Assembly: GCA_003427395.1 (NCBI GenBank)
Contig: BFEA01000548.1
Span: 322,614-386,613 of the forward strand
Source of the DNA: Chara braunii
Lineage: Eukaryota > Streptophyta > Charophyceae > Charales > Characeae
Length of the DNA: 64,000 bases
Direction of reading: 5' to 3'
The notes under the pieces are model-generated. The model worked only from the letters and a program-made list of their open reading frames with translations, ran no database searches and had not been told where the DNA came from. The translations under genes and the position numbers were made by a program. Below, piece by piece: positions 45,285 through 54,973 of the stretch (its first letter is position 1; each line of letters opens with the position of its first letter).

Positions 45285-45720
45285 CACTAGAGCGCAAAGG
45301 CGCGCAGACGCGCGCGACCCCCCCCACGCACTAGTGAGCAAAGGCGCGCACACCTGCGCGATCCCCCTGCGCATTAGTGCGCAAAGGCGCGCACACGCGC
45401 GCGATCCCCCCGTGCACTAGAGCGCACACGCTCGCGATCCCCCCCCGCACTAGACCGCACATGCGCGCACATGCACGCAATCCCACCGCGCACTAAAGTG
45501 CACAGGCGCGCACACGCGCGCGACCCCCCCGCGCACTGGAGCGCACAGGCGAGCACACTCACGCGATCCCCCTGCGCACTAGAATGCACAGGCGCGCACG
45601 ACCCCCCACGCACTAGAGCGCACAAGCGCAGACACGCGCGCGACCCCCCCTCGCACTTGGGCACATAGACGCGCACACACTCTTGATCCCCCCGCGCATT
45701 TGGACGTGCAGGCACGCAGC
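45285..45720. repeat. GC-rich tandem array, 43-bp period with shorter 33/34-bp variants
   Basis: CACTAG-like anchors lie at 45285, 45329, 45372, 45415, 45448, 45491, 45534, 45577, 45611, 45654 and 45697. Units contain GCGCACACGCGCGCGA and a C run of five to eight. Two units lack about ten bases. Confidence 0.9.
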
Positions 45721-45884
45721 ACGCAGCCCCCTCCGCTCACCAGCAGACACAGGGCCGCAGGCGTGCAGCCGCTCACAGCCCCATCGCACGACATCGGACA
45801 CGGGCGAGCAGCCTCAACGCGCAGCAGCGGGTACGGGCGCACGGGCTACATACTAGGAATGTGCTAAAAGGGCGTTCCGACGGG

Positions 45885-46140
45885 GCGCATTGAAAGGGAT
45901 GTTGACGAAACACTAAGGACAAGCTCTAACGACGCACTAAGGGAACAATCCGAAAGGGGCCCTTCAAACGGGGAAGGGGGCATCCCGAGAGCGCACACCG
46001 GTGGGGCACTCCAAGGCCATACGAACGAGGCATTCCAAGGACACATTGAAGGAGCACTAAGCACGCGCTCCAAAGGGGCGCATCGAAGGGCACGTCGAAG
46101 AGGCACGCAAGGGCACATGCTAAGGACCCGCCGAGGGCGT
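45885..46140. repeat. Degenerate short repeat (about 24 bp)
   Basis: Irregular repetition of phrases such as GGGGC[AG]CATCGAA, GGCATTCCAAGGACAC and AAGGAGCACTAAG. The period is not strict. Confidence 0.5.
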
Positions 46141-46321
46141 GCACCAAGGGCCGCGGTTGGGAGGACGGCCGCATGCAGCTAACATACATCAAGAGCATGG
46201 TGATCGGGTACTTTGGGTACTAGGCGATTTGAGCAGGCACATCGAGGGTCGAGACGTCCGAACGGGCACTTGGAGGCCGAACAGTTTGAATGGACGCAAT
46301 GATGATCGAGACATTCGAAGA

Positions 46322-46690
46322 GGTTCTTTTGCAAGGCGGTCTTCCTGAAAGGCGGCCTTTGTGAAGCGGGTTTTACGAAGAGGTGCTTTGTGGACCAGGT
46401 TTTCCGAAGAGGTACATTCTGAACAGGGCCTTCCGAAGAGGTACTTCGTGAACCGGGTCTTCCGAAGAGGTACATTTCGAACCAGGCCTTCCAAAGAGGT
46501 ATATTCCGAACCGGGCCTTCCCAACAGGTACATTCCGAACCGGACCCTCCGAAGAGGTCCATTCCGAGCCGGACCTTCCCAACAGGTACATTCCGAACCG
46601 GGCTTTCCGGAAGGGTACATTCTGAAACGGGCCTTCCGAACGGGTACATTCTGGATCGGGCCACCAAACCTGGTACATTTGGGGCCTTTG
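46322..46690. repeat. 29-bp tandem array, about 13 units
   Basis: GGTACATTCCGAACCGGGCC plus TTCCGAAGA is the unit. Anchors (GGT) lie at 46382, 46411, 46440, 46469, 46498, 46527, 46556, 46585, 46614, 46643 and 46672, exactly 29 apart; weaker units precede from 46322. Because 29 is not a multiple of three, any long frame across it cycles through all three phases and is not evidence of a gene. Confidence 0.92.
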
Positions 46691-47180
46691 TGAGGGACGA
46701 AAATTGTTGTCATCGCGAGAATGCATGGTCACAGTAGACCTTGAGCTTTGGCCCCAACGGGCACAGGAAGCGACCTCTGATACAGAGAGCTCTAGCAAGG
46801 TTCCCTAGGATCGTTGAGCTAGATATCGCCGGCATCCGATTGGGAGGAGGATCAGGCTAAGAGTGTAGAAGAGATCCGTTGGTACTCAAACTGATTTCTC
46901 CCTCTTAGACAAGGGATTCTCACCCAAAGCTGGAAACAGTGAGGAGAACCCTATTGTTTTGGACTAAATGAAAATGCTCGTTCTATTTGTCCCATATGCT
47001 ACCTTGTGAGACTTGTGTACATGTGACGTGGGGTCAGTCTGAGTCGACTTTTGTATGGTTAAGGACTAACGTGGACTGTGTAGGTTACAGGAGCCCGACC
47101 AACCCTCCCGTGGGTGACAGACGCGGCGCGAGGTATAGGGTTTGGCCGTGAGCCGGCAGAGTACTTCTACCAGTTGACTA
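46691..47180 (+). other. Sequence leading to the Element IV PBS, probably the LTR end
   Basis: CCCGTGGGTGACA at 47107-47119 resembles the CCTGCGTGACA box of the other LTR ends and lies about 60 bases before the PBS. The LTR would end GACTA at 47180. No gene. Confidence 0.45.
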
Positions 47181-47198
47181 TGGCTCCGTTACCGGGGA
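47181..47198 (+). promoter_or_regulatory. Primer-binding site, tRNA-Asp type (Element IV)
   Basis: TGGCTCCGTTACCGGGGA matches the tRNA-Asp complement at 16 of 18 positions. Confidence 0.7.
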
Positions 47199-47908
47199 AG
47201 GCTACCTCTCGGGACTTCGGTCCGCCTGTAACTGCAGAGGCAAGGGGATGGAGCAGGAGTTCTATTTTAATTGACACTCATGCCAGACGTTTCTTGGTAC
47301 GCGCAGGTGCGGTGTGAGCACGGGAGCGGACGACGGACGCCCGACCTATGATCGACATTCCTGGGTGAGATTTGGATTTCTGCATTTTCATGATTTCGTC
47401 GAGTCTGCATTCTTGTGATTTCATGCATTCTCTTCTTGCTTCTCCTTGTGACCGAGAGAGATGGTTCTGATCTTTCCCTACCGTTTTGTCAGTCTCCCCT
47501 GATTTGTCTCTAAGAGAGAAAATTGTGAGTAGCGGATGAACTGAAGGGTTTGAAGGGGAGGGGAGAAGTGCCCCGAATGTGCAAGGAGTTGGGCGGGACT
47601 AGATAGGCTAGTTGATTATGATCGTTCGCGTGTGACTTCGGTCCACCCTAGGGCACATGAGTTGGTCAGCTCGTGTCCAGGCCGCGGCGCAGGAGGTAGG
47701 TCAGCGATGATGGCACACTGATCCGACCTTCTTCTTGGCATGAGGGTAGGGGGAGATACGCCAGAGGGCGGTTCTTCCCTAGGCCTGTTGACGTCTTGAA
47801 GGGATGCAGGGGTGATCAAAGGAGGCCTGTCGTGGGGGTCTGTGAGCTCAACAATCTGAGAGTGGGCACGGAAAAAACACGTTGAGAGCGGCTATGATAT
47901 GTTGATTA
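47199..47908 (+). other. Leader of Element IV
   Basis: About 700 bases without a convincing frame; T-rich around 47360-47520. Confidence 0.4.
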
Positions 47909-50130
47909 CGTATGGTATATATTGAGTCTGGAAACCAAGTGCGTCTCGCAGAGGAGAACGGACAGTTCGACGTAATCAGTTTGTCGTTGGAAGGGTCCAG
48001 CGAGTATCGGCCAGTCATAAAACAGGGGTTGATAGTGTGAGAAGGGATATTTCTATGGGCAGGAGTCGAATGCGAGCCTAGGCCTTGTGTTAGAAGAGAC
48101 AGGGAGAGTGAACCGCTTCGAGCGGAGGTAAACGTCAGGCTGTACCTATCGGAAGGAGACTGGGAGTTTCTGGTACTTGAACCCGCCAGGCATTGCTGAG
48201 CCCTTCAGAATCTGTGTCTAGCATCTCTTGGGCGAAAGTTCGGGGCCCAAGCGTTTCGTGAGTTTTCAGAAGGGTCTAGAGCCGATATTGTAGCTGCTTA
48301 TACGGTCCGGTACATGTATGACTGAGAGCCCCCTAGGGCTTCGTCGGTGAGAACTGCGACCGTGCCTAGGTTCTTAACGGGGGTTATCTTTGGTGATGGG
48401 AGTAGGCGCTAGAGGTTGGTAGGTGTGATCCGGAAGGCAAGTCAGCTTAGGACGACTGTCGCAGAGCTCGCGTGGTTACTTACTTACTGCCTGGATAGGG
48501 GGGTGCCCACTCGTAGAGAGTTGAGGCGGATTGTCTTTCGTATCAGAGCGGAGCTAAGACAGGCCGCTATCGGGGGTGAGATAGATAGGGCGAGGATTCT
48601 GGACGGAGAATTTGTGTAGGGCTAGATGCCTCAGTACGAGGAAAAGTATCATGTTGAGCTACGACAGTTCATGTACAAGGAGTCGGAGTTTATTAACGAA
48701 GATTGGGTAGAAATTACCTTACCAGGCAGGGCGACCCAGGTACCGAACGGAGGAAAAACTGATAGGACTTGGAGATCTATCTTATTGCGGTCAGGGGTTT
48801 GGCTGCTCGTTGCGCCCTTGGTAGGTTTCGATCGAGATAGGAGGGGGAGACTAATAGCGAGTTGACTGGAATTGCAGGTAAAGGGTTTTCTCTATTACCA
48901 AACCTCTGTGTTGGCTAACGTGGTCCTTAGAGCAGTAGAGCAGAGTCGTAGGGACCTTAATTTGGGAATAGTCCCTAGCCTAGACCGTTACACCTGGTAG
49001 GACAAGGTAACAACGAGAGACGTCTTAGGGGAGGAGGTTGAAAAACTTCGGGAGGAGGAGTTCCAGTGGGATAGAGATTTTAGATCCATAATAGTCTCCC
49101 TTCGCCTTGCCGATAGGGGATTTTTGCCGCACTCAGAGGAGGCAGTGAGGCTTCCGGTTCCTGTTTTTGTGTTGGAGGCATTCCTTGGTGGACTAGATCG
49201 GCTGATTCAGGTACATTGGGCCTTCCTAGAAATTCAGGGACTTCTGAGAAATAGCGACGAGCATCACGTGTACTACGCCCTGTGCACAGGGGGCCCTAGG
49301 TTCGGGAACGCAGCCCTGGAACTAGTAGAGCTGATTAGGGGAGCCTCATCTACTATGTAACCGGCTGAACGCGCGTTCACGTTCAGACGCGCGTGTTCAT
49401 ACCCCTCGGGGCCGCGTTCAATCGCGTTCAAACGCGCTGCGCGCCACGTGGCGCGAAAAAATTGAACGCGACCCCGGGGGGTGCGCGCGCGCGTTATGGA
49501 CTACGGGGTGGTGGGCCTCGTTCGAGAAAGCCCGTAAGGGCCCCCCCCCCGAGGCCTACCCCCCCAACCACGTCAACCCCCACCATATGTGAAAGGTCCT
49601 TTTTTTTGGGGGGGGGGGGGGGGGGGGGGAAATCCCCCTAACACGACTCGGACAGCCCATGCAGGCCATCTGAAGGGTCCTCGCAGGCATGTAGCACTGA
49701 CCCCCCCACCAAAATCAAGGCAGGCAGTTAATATGAAGTACAGCTCGAGCTGGCCGAATATATACTCAAGATTCGACTTCAGGTCTGTGTTTTAGCAGTT
49801 ATGGGTTGCTCACGTAGCTAGGGTCTGCTGATCTCTGCACGTGACTCTTAGGGCTTGGCTGCACTACTCACCAAATGTGCAAAACTAGAATGAATCTTCT
49901 GCAGAACATGGAAGAATACGCCACCAGGGTCCCATAGTATTTTCTTCTCTGGTATTCACGGCAGCCAGAACAGAGAAAGAACAAAAAAAGAAAAAAAAAC
50001 AAGTAAAAAAAAAACAAAAAGAAACTTCACTTACCCCGTCATAGCTATTAGGTACATGCCATCACTTTGAAAACACCACGTTCGTGAAGGCCTTCACAGA
50101 GGTGGAAAGGCCAGCAGTTCTTTGAGTAAT

Positions 50131-50607
50131 GTATCTGGCCAGTAAGTGAGGTACGTGCTCGAAAGTGGTTGTGTTTTTTTTTTTTGAGTTTTATTGGTCG
50201 AATTATTGCCCTGTCAGAAAGGCAGGGCGGATTCCACCCGTAGACATAAACTGCCAACCTCAACTCGCACTCACATACTACTGTTGAATCCTGTATCTGG
50301 CCGCGATATGGGCCCACATCTTGTTTTGCTTTTGTTTTTTGGTTTTCACGCACAACAAAGGGTACAGTCTCCTTAGGACCCCCACGGAAGTATCTGGCCA
50401 GCAAGTGTGGGTCGTGCATGATGTTGCTTTTTTTTCTTTTTTTCTTCTGCCACTCTGCCCGAGAGGCAGGGCGGATTGCACGCTGGGACCCAAACTGCCA
50501 AGCTCACTTCATAGTCACAGTGGTACTCTTGCGGCCTGCATCCGACCATGATCATAGCATAAGGGGTATTGTTCAGTATGGACACAATCCCACTGGAATC
50601 TGGTAAG
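50131..50607. repeat. 259-bp direct duplication in the loop of the foldback element
   Basis: GTATCTGGCCAG begins at 50131 and again at 50390. Both units continue with a T run, GGCAGGGCGGATT, CCAAACTGCCAA-like and TCAC phrases. Confidence 0.75.
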
Positions 50608-51154
50608 GATGTACCTAATGGCTATGACGGGGTAAGTGAAGTTTCTTTTTGTTTTTTTTTTACTTGTTTTTTTTTCTTTTTGTTCTTTCTCTGTTGTGGC
50701 TGTCGTGAATACCAGAGAAGAAATACAATGGGACCCTGGCGGCGTATTATTCCATGTTCTGCAGAAGATTCATTCTAGTTTTGCACATTTGGTGAGTAGT
50801 GCAGCCACTCCCTAAGAGTCACGTGCAGAGACCAGCAAGCCCTAGCTTCGTGAGCAACCCATAACTGCTGAAACACAGACCTGAAGTCGAATCTTAAGTA
50901 TATATTCGGCCAGCTCGAGCTCTACTTCATATTAACTGCCTGCCTTGATTTTGGTGGGGGGGTCTGCGCTACATGGCTGCGAGGACCCTTCAGATAGCCT
51001 GCATGGGCCGTCTGAGTCATGTTAGGGGGATTTCCCTGCCTGCCCCAAAAAGAAAAAAAAAAGGATCCTTTACACACACACGCACACACATTCATACACA
51101 CACAGACGCACAATTTCATGCACACACTTTTTTTTTTTTTTTTTTTTTTTGCCC

Positions 51155-51283
51155 NNNNNNNNNNNNNNNNNNNNNNNNNNNNNNNNNNNNNNNNNNNNNN
51201 NNNNNNNNNNNNNNNNNNNNNNNNNNNNNNNNNNNNNNNNNNNNNNNNNNNNNNNNNNNNNNNNNNNNNNNNNNNNNNNNNNN
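51155..51283. other. Assembly gap (129 N)
   Basis: N run after a long T run and before a C-rich stretch, inside the right arm of the foldback element. Confidence 0.95.
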
Positions 51284-51846
51284 CCCCCCAAGCACTGCCG
51301 CAACTCCCCACACTGCCCAAAGGCCCCCCCACCCTGCACAACCCCCTGCTCAAACGCGTCAAACGCGTTCACGCGCGTCCAGTGAACGCGCGTTCACCGC
51401 GTTCATACCCTGAACGTGAAACGCGCGTTCAATGAACGAGCGGTAACACAACTCATCTAAGGACTGGTGGGAGGTCCCCACGCAGGAACAACTGACCGAG
51501 TTTTGGTCCACGCTTGATAGGGCCATACGGGAGCCGCCGAACTATCTGGCAGGAATAGCGGAATTGTACGGAGCCAAGACTTACGACCCGTCGGTTAGAG
51601 AGAGGTCACTCGTCGGGTTCTTTGAATTGCACTCGCATTATAGGAGGTTAGGAGACCTTGAGGACGAGGGGGTGCAGGACGAAGAAGACGAAGTTGAGTG
51701 GGAAGTGCCAAGGGACGAGCCCGAGTTGTGGGAGGACTTGCGTGATTTTCCCGAGGAAAGAGTGGGATATTCTAGGACTGCAGGTGAGATAGAGGACTAT
51801 GTAGAAGGACGGTGGCCAAGGCTAGGGGTCCGAATGAACTCTAGAG

Positions 51847-52827
51847 ATGACTGAGCTCTTGATAGGCAAAGTCAGCTGGGAGAGAGGAGTAAATTGGGGG
51901 TTGTCGTCATCAAGTGACCCAATGGTAGAGGCCTTCCTACAAGATTAGACTCCCTTAACTCCAGGAGGGTCTTTCCCATATGTGATCGAGTACTATACTG
52001 CCATAGTGAATGTGGAACTGAAGGAGAAAGCTTACGTGCTGGTGGTTAAGTTTGTGGAGGCAGGAGAGTATGATATAGGGATCTACAATCGAAGAGGGAG
52101 GAGATTGACGGGCGCCCTCTGAGGCTGTCGAAATTGGGCTGAAATGATAGCTCAGGCTTACAAGAGAAAGCTGGAGGAGGAAGGAAAAAGAGTTAAATTG
52201 GATATAAAACCTAGGGAGTACGATGACGTCCCTAGCTCGCCAGTTCCCGATAGTTACCTCTATGGGGGCAATTGAGAACCGATGATAAAAATGGTGGTAA
52301 AGGCAAGAAGTTGGAGAAAGTGAGTAATGAGTGGTGAAAGGTCTATCTGCGGTGAGGAATTAGAGGCAAGGAGGGAGAGGTTCCTGGCAGGGAATAGGCC
52401 GCCTAAAGAAAGGTCTGAGGCCGTCTACGCGGCACTAAGTTCATTAAGGAGAAAGGAACCAATTCCATACGAAGTTGAAGTGTATAAGTCAGTCGATAGT
52501 GGTTCGGAACAAATACGCTTATACTTGATGACCGTGCGGTTTCTTGGGACGAGCGTGTGCGACGTGAGAATCTACTTACCAATAGAAAGGAAGGTCGACC
52601 TCGTTTATGGCCGATGTTGGGAAAGGGCAAGAGAGTTAGTGGAAGATGAAAGAGAAAGATTATGCTCGATAGATAAGTGCGTCATCTGGATTACAAAAAT
52701 AAAGACCTTTGACCGGCTACCGAAACCTCCGGTTCTCTGTGAAGCGCTGAACGATGGAAGGCAAAAAGTAGTAATTGAGTTTGTCTTGCGCCACAGGGCT
52801 GCCAATGGCCAAAGGAGGGGACTGTAG
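51847..52827 (+). pseudogene. X modules 1 and 2 of Element IV, one frame with stops
   Basis: ATG 51847 overlaps the preceding stop. X1: GGSFPYVIEYYTAIVNVELK, VLVVKFVEAGEYDIGIYNRR, a TGA near 52120, WAEMIAQAYKRKLEEEGKRV and REYDDVPSSPVPDSYLYGGN (to TGA 52273). X2 is open from ATG 52327 to TAG 52825 in the same frame: LSSLRRKEPIPYEVEVYKSV, LYLMTVRFLGTSVCDVRIYL, YGRCWERARELVEDERERL and IKTFDRLPKPPV. The two copies preserve the order FPY-x-strand-YDxxIY-helix-P..P, which is the basis of the X family. X2 is 166 codons, similar in size to X3 of Element II. Function unknown; probably an accessory protein of the element. Confidence 0.6.
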
Positions 52828-53123
52828 ACCTGAAAGCGGGAACATAATCCGCGAAGCTCATAGGCGAGGTCTTGACAAGAGAGTATCTGAGGACCTATAC
52901 CGGCTTCTGAGGGCATGGACTTGGGAAGATCTGTGTATGTTGGGGACCGCGATCTGTAGAAGGATAACTTGGGAAGATCTATGTACGTTGGGGACCGCGA
53001 TCTGTAGAAGGATAACGTGTTCAAGAACCGGAGAGGTTGAAATAAGGAGAGGAGCCACCTGCCTCAGGGAATGAGAGGGTGAATTGTATCTTGACACGGG
53101 TCCGTTCGGGGTAGAGGGGGAAC
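52828..53123 (+). pseudogene. Segment between X2 and X3 with an in-frame 48-bp duplication
   Basis: One frame stays open from 52775 to 53074 and encodes DKRVSEDLYRLLRAW followed by a 16-residue unit TWEDLCMLGTAICRRI present twice because 52919-52966 is duplicated at 52967-53014. Helical, charged; probably part of the accessory coding chain in a shifted frame. Confidence 0.4.
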
Positions 53124-53753
53124 ATGGGATTAGAGACGAGGAAGGTTGATAGGTGTTTTGAGGGCCGTGAAGAATTAAAACCGATCAGTGGGATCCCTCC
53201 TTTCCGACCTTGGTTTCCGCGAAAGAGGGGAGCGGGCATGTTAAGTGATGAGGAGAACAAACGACTTTTAGACTCCTTGAACTCGTTATCTTACAAGGAA
53301 GTGACATTCCCTTATGTGATTGCAAGATATGAGGCTCTGAAGGAACTTGACCTCGAACACGACAGACTCTACGTGATAACGTGCTACTTCCTTGACCTCA
53401 GTGAGTATGATACTCGAATCTACGTCCCTAAGGTTAGATATAGAGAATGATGGTATGGGAGTTGCTGGGAGCGAGCTGTTGACATCGTTCTGGAAGAGAA
53501 AAGAAGATTGGAAAGGAAGGGTGAGACCCACGTTTGGAGCACGGAGGTTGTACCTTTCGTAGGAATGTCGAAACCTCAGCCGAGCTTGGCAACACTCCGG
53601 AGGAATGGATGGGAGGCAATAGTAAATTTTGCACGGAGGATTAAAGACAACCGATCGATGGACAGTAGCGCCGCTGGGGCTGAGACTGATACGAGCAGTA
53701 ACACTGCCGAGACTAAGACCGAAACAGGGAGCGATGCCGGGAGCGATGACTGA
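53124..53753 (+). pseudogene. X module 3 of Element IV, one stop
   Basis: 210 codons with a single TGA (53448-53450), probably from CGA. Motifs: LNSLSYKEVTFPYVIARYEA, LYVITCYFLDLSEYDTRIYV, then WYGSCWERAVDIVLEEKRRL, then VVPFVGMSKPQP, and a Ser/Thr/Glu/Asp-rich end (ETDTSSNTAETKTETGSDAG). The N-terminal phrase matches X2 of Element II (LNALGEKEVFPYKIVKYEMV) well enough to show common descent between elements. The stop overlaps the ATG of Y1 by the same 8-nt motif (ATGACTGA, 53746-53753) as at 51847. Confidence 0.6.
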
Positions 53754-54009
53754 GGAGGAGGAAGTGAATAGGGTGTTTTTCGTCGGGAGGATAACGTCGG
53801 TTATCCGAATAAGGTCAACAAGGTCTCTGGATGAGCGAAGTTGTAGGCGCCTAGCGGAAGAAGCAATAAATCGGGAACGGTTAAGACTCCTGACGTTAGT
53901 GGTGACTGAAAGTCGGTTAACTTATGATGTCATGGTTTCGTCGCAGGGATGGCTGAAGCACAAAGTAGAGAAAGACGAGACAATCCAAGAGGCACGTTCC
54001 CGCGTGTGA
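53746..54009 (+). CDS. Y module 1 of Element IV, open frame
   Basis: 87 codons from ATG 53746 to TGA 54007. EEEVNRVFFVGRITSVIRIR, a charged helix (ERSCRRLAEEAINRERLRLL), VVTESRLTYDVMVSSQGW and VEKDETIQEARSRV. It aligns with Y2 of Element II (25133-25366) over most of its length: FF.GRI/TV, helix, [VI]T.S...TY.[ML]V. Its start lies inside the end of X3. Function unknown. Confidence 0.55.
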   Translation: MTEEEEVNRVFFVGRITSVIRIRSTRSLDERSCRRLAEEAINRERLRLLTLVVTESRLTYDVMVSSQGWLKHKVEKDETIQEARSRV

Positions 54010-54104
54010 GAGGAAGAGACGAAAAAGTTAATTCGCTTATCGAAATTTACCTAGATCCAATAAACGATAAAGTGGTGGAATTAGTTGACGACTACAAGGA
54101 ATAG
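53949..54104 (+). CDS. Short overlapping frame MAEAQ...
   Basis: 51 codons from ATG 53949, overlapping the end of Y1 by 61 bases in another phase. It reads MAEAQSRERRDNPRGTFPRV then DEKVNSLIEIYLDPINDKVV and ends TAG 54102. The basic start followed by a helix is vaguely like the start of Element II gag (MVKMAGRGKPSSFVGTHEET). It could be a real small protein or a shifted gag beginning. Confidence 0.3.
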   Translation: MAEAQSRERRDNPRGTFPRVRGRDEKVNSLIEIYLDPINDKVVELVDDYKE

Positions 54105-54139
54105 TGCGGTTCTACCAATGAACATGAGCTCCTGCGCTT

Positions 54140-54271
54140 GAGGAGAGGGTAGAGGAATTGACTCTGATCTACAAAGAAGAAAAGGAAAAAATAATAAATT
54201 TGAGGAAGGAGCTTCTGGCGAGAAGAATAAGAGAGATCCGCAACGACACTAGAGAGAGGAGGAATGGTTAG
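54140..54271 (+). pseudogene. Coiled-coil-like segment of the pre-gag chain
   Basis: A frame without obvious start: EERVEELTLIYKEEKEKIIN then RKELLARRIREIRNDTRERR, heptad-like in E, K, L and I. It ends TAG 54269-54271, overlapping the next ATG at 54264 (ATGGTTAG), the same offset as the ATGACTGA overlaps. Confidence 0.4.
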
Positions 54272-54962
54272 TGCCAGAGGGGGGGCCGGAAAATATCAGC
54301 TCATAGGGGGCGCAAAGATAGAAGGGTCATTGGTGCGAGCGAGAGTGAAAGTGATACATGATGAGAAATTAAACCAAGAGGAGGAGGCGGAATCCGCTAG
54401 GAAGGCTGTTAGAAAGGCTAGGATATGTGCTATCTGGAAAGCGGCCGACGAACTTCGATTGGCAAAAATCGAGATTCATACGATACCATTTGAAGGAAGG
54501 GCATTCTACAGAGAGTGGAGATAGACCATAGCAGAAGAGAAAATAAGATTAAGGAAAGACGCTGGAGAACCCGGAGAACTTTCTAATGACATAGTAGACG
54601 GAGTTTCGTTGAGAACCTTGGAAGCTAACTCGCGCTATTCAAAGGTTGTGTTGACCACCGGTTTAGTTGTTAGAGCTGAAGGGGATGACGCTGATTTTGA
54701 GGCTTTACAAGAGATACTGTAGAACTCGATCGAGAGAATCTTAATTGCCTTGAGCCGACTATCCGAAAGTTAGTTGGAAGAGATGGATGTTGAAGGAGCT
54801 TATTTGACTTCGATAGGGGGAGACGTAAAAACACAAGAGTCAAGGACGAGTAGCCCAAACAGGAAAATGGGTATAGATGCCGCTAGTGACGCGAAGAAAC
54901 TAAGAAGGGCCTTAAGAAAATTGGAGAATCGCGCCAAAGAACTTGGAGGAAAGAGGTCTTGA
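54264..54962 (+). pseudogene. Y modules 2 and 3 of Element IV
   Basis: One frame from ATG 54264 to TGA 54960 with three TAG codons (54522, about 54720, about 54771), each explicable as CAG to TAG. Y2: GAKIEGSLVRARVKVIHDEK, a long Glu/Ala/Arg helix and RLAKIEIHTIPFEGRAFYRE. Y3: SKVVLTTGLVVRAEGDDADF then a helix with SIERILIALSRL. The end is basic and helical (KKLRRALRKLENRAKELGGK). It stops 11 bases before the gag start. No known domain. Confidence 0.5.
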
Positions 54963-54973
54963 TTAGAACCAGA

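Larger units (their letters stand above)
49362..51442. mobile_element. Foldback-type DNA insertion with long inverted repeats
   Basis: The outer ends are inverted copies rich in GAACGCGCGTT (CTGAACGCGCGTTCACGTTC at the left, its complement at the right). Longer inner arms, 49590-50058 and 50608-51063, are inverted copies of each other (for example CTTACCCCGTCATAG at 50033 against CTATGACGGGGTAAG at 50622, and CTGCAGAACATGGAAGAATA against its complement at about 50743). GTAAC flanks both sides (49357-49361, 51443-51447), and taking out the insertion plus one GTAAC keeps the host frame in phase. No transposase frame is seen, so it is non-autonomous; superfamily undetermined. It includes a 129-N gap at 51155-51283. 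Confidence 0.8.
47909..51854 (+). pseudogene. First pre-gag protein of Element IV, interrupted by a foldback element
   Basis: One frame runs from ATG 47909 to TGA 51852-51854 when the insertion 49362-51442 and one copy of its GTAAC target duplication are left out, about 620 codons. It is broken by stops, among them TGA 48323, TAG near 48617 and 48623, TGA near 48863, TAG near 48998 and TAA 49358. Segments with good coding character: EVNVRLYLSEGDWEFLVLEP, RRIVFRIRAELRQAAIGG, YHVELRQFMYKESEFINEDW, LEAFLGGLDRLIQVHWAFLE and, after the insertion, QLTEFWSTLDRAIREPPNYL and an acidic end. Composition is charged and helical; no known family recognised. The stop overlaps the start of the next frame (ATGACTGA, 51847-51854). 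Confidence 0.5.

Noticed and set aside
45001-45842. Cys/Arg-rich minus-strand frames
   Set aside because: Product of the 43-bp GC array; no independent coding evidence.
46179-46798. Long minus-strand frames of 141-174 codons
   Set aside because: They run across the strict 29-bp array, which keeps frames open by composition; several overlapping frames on both strands are open alike.
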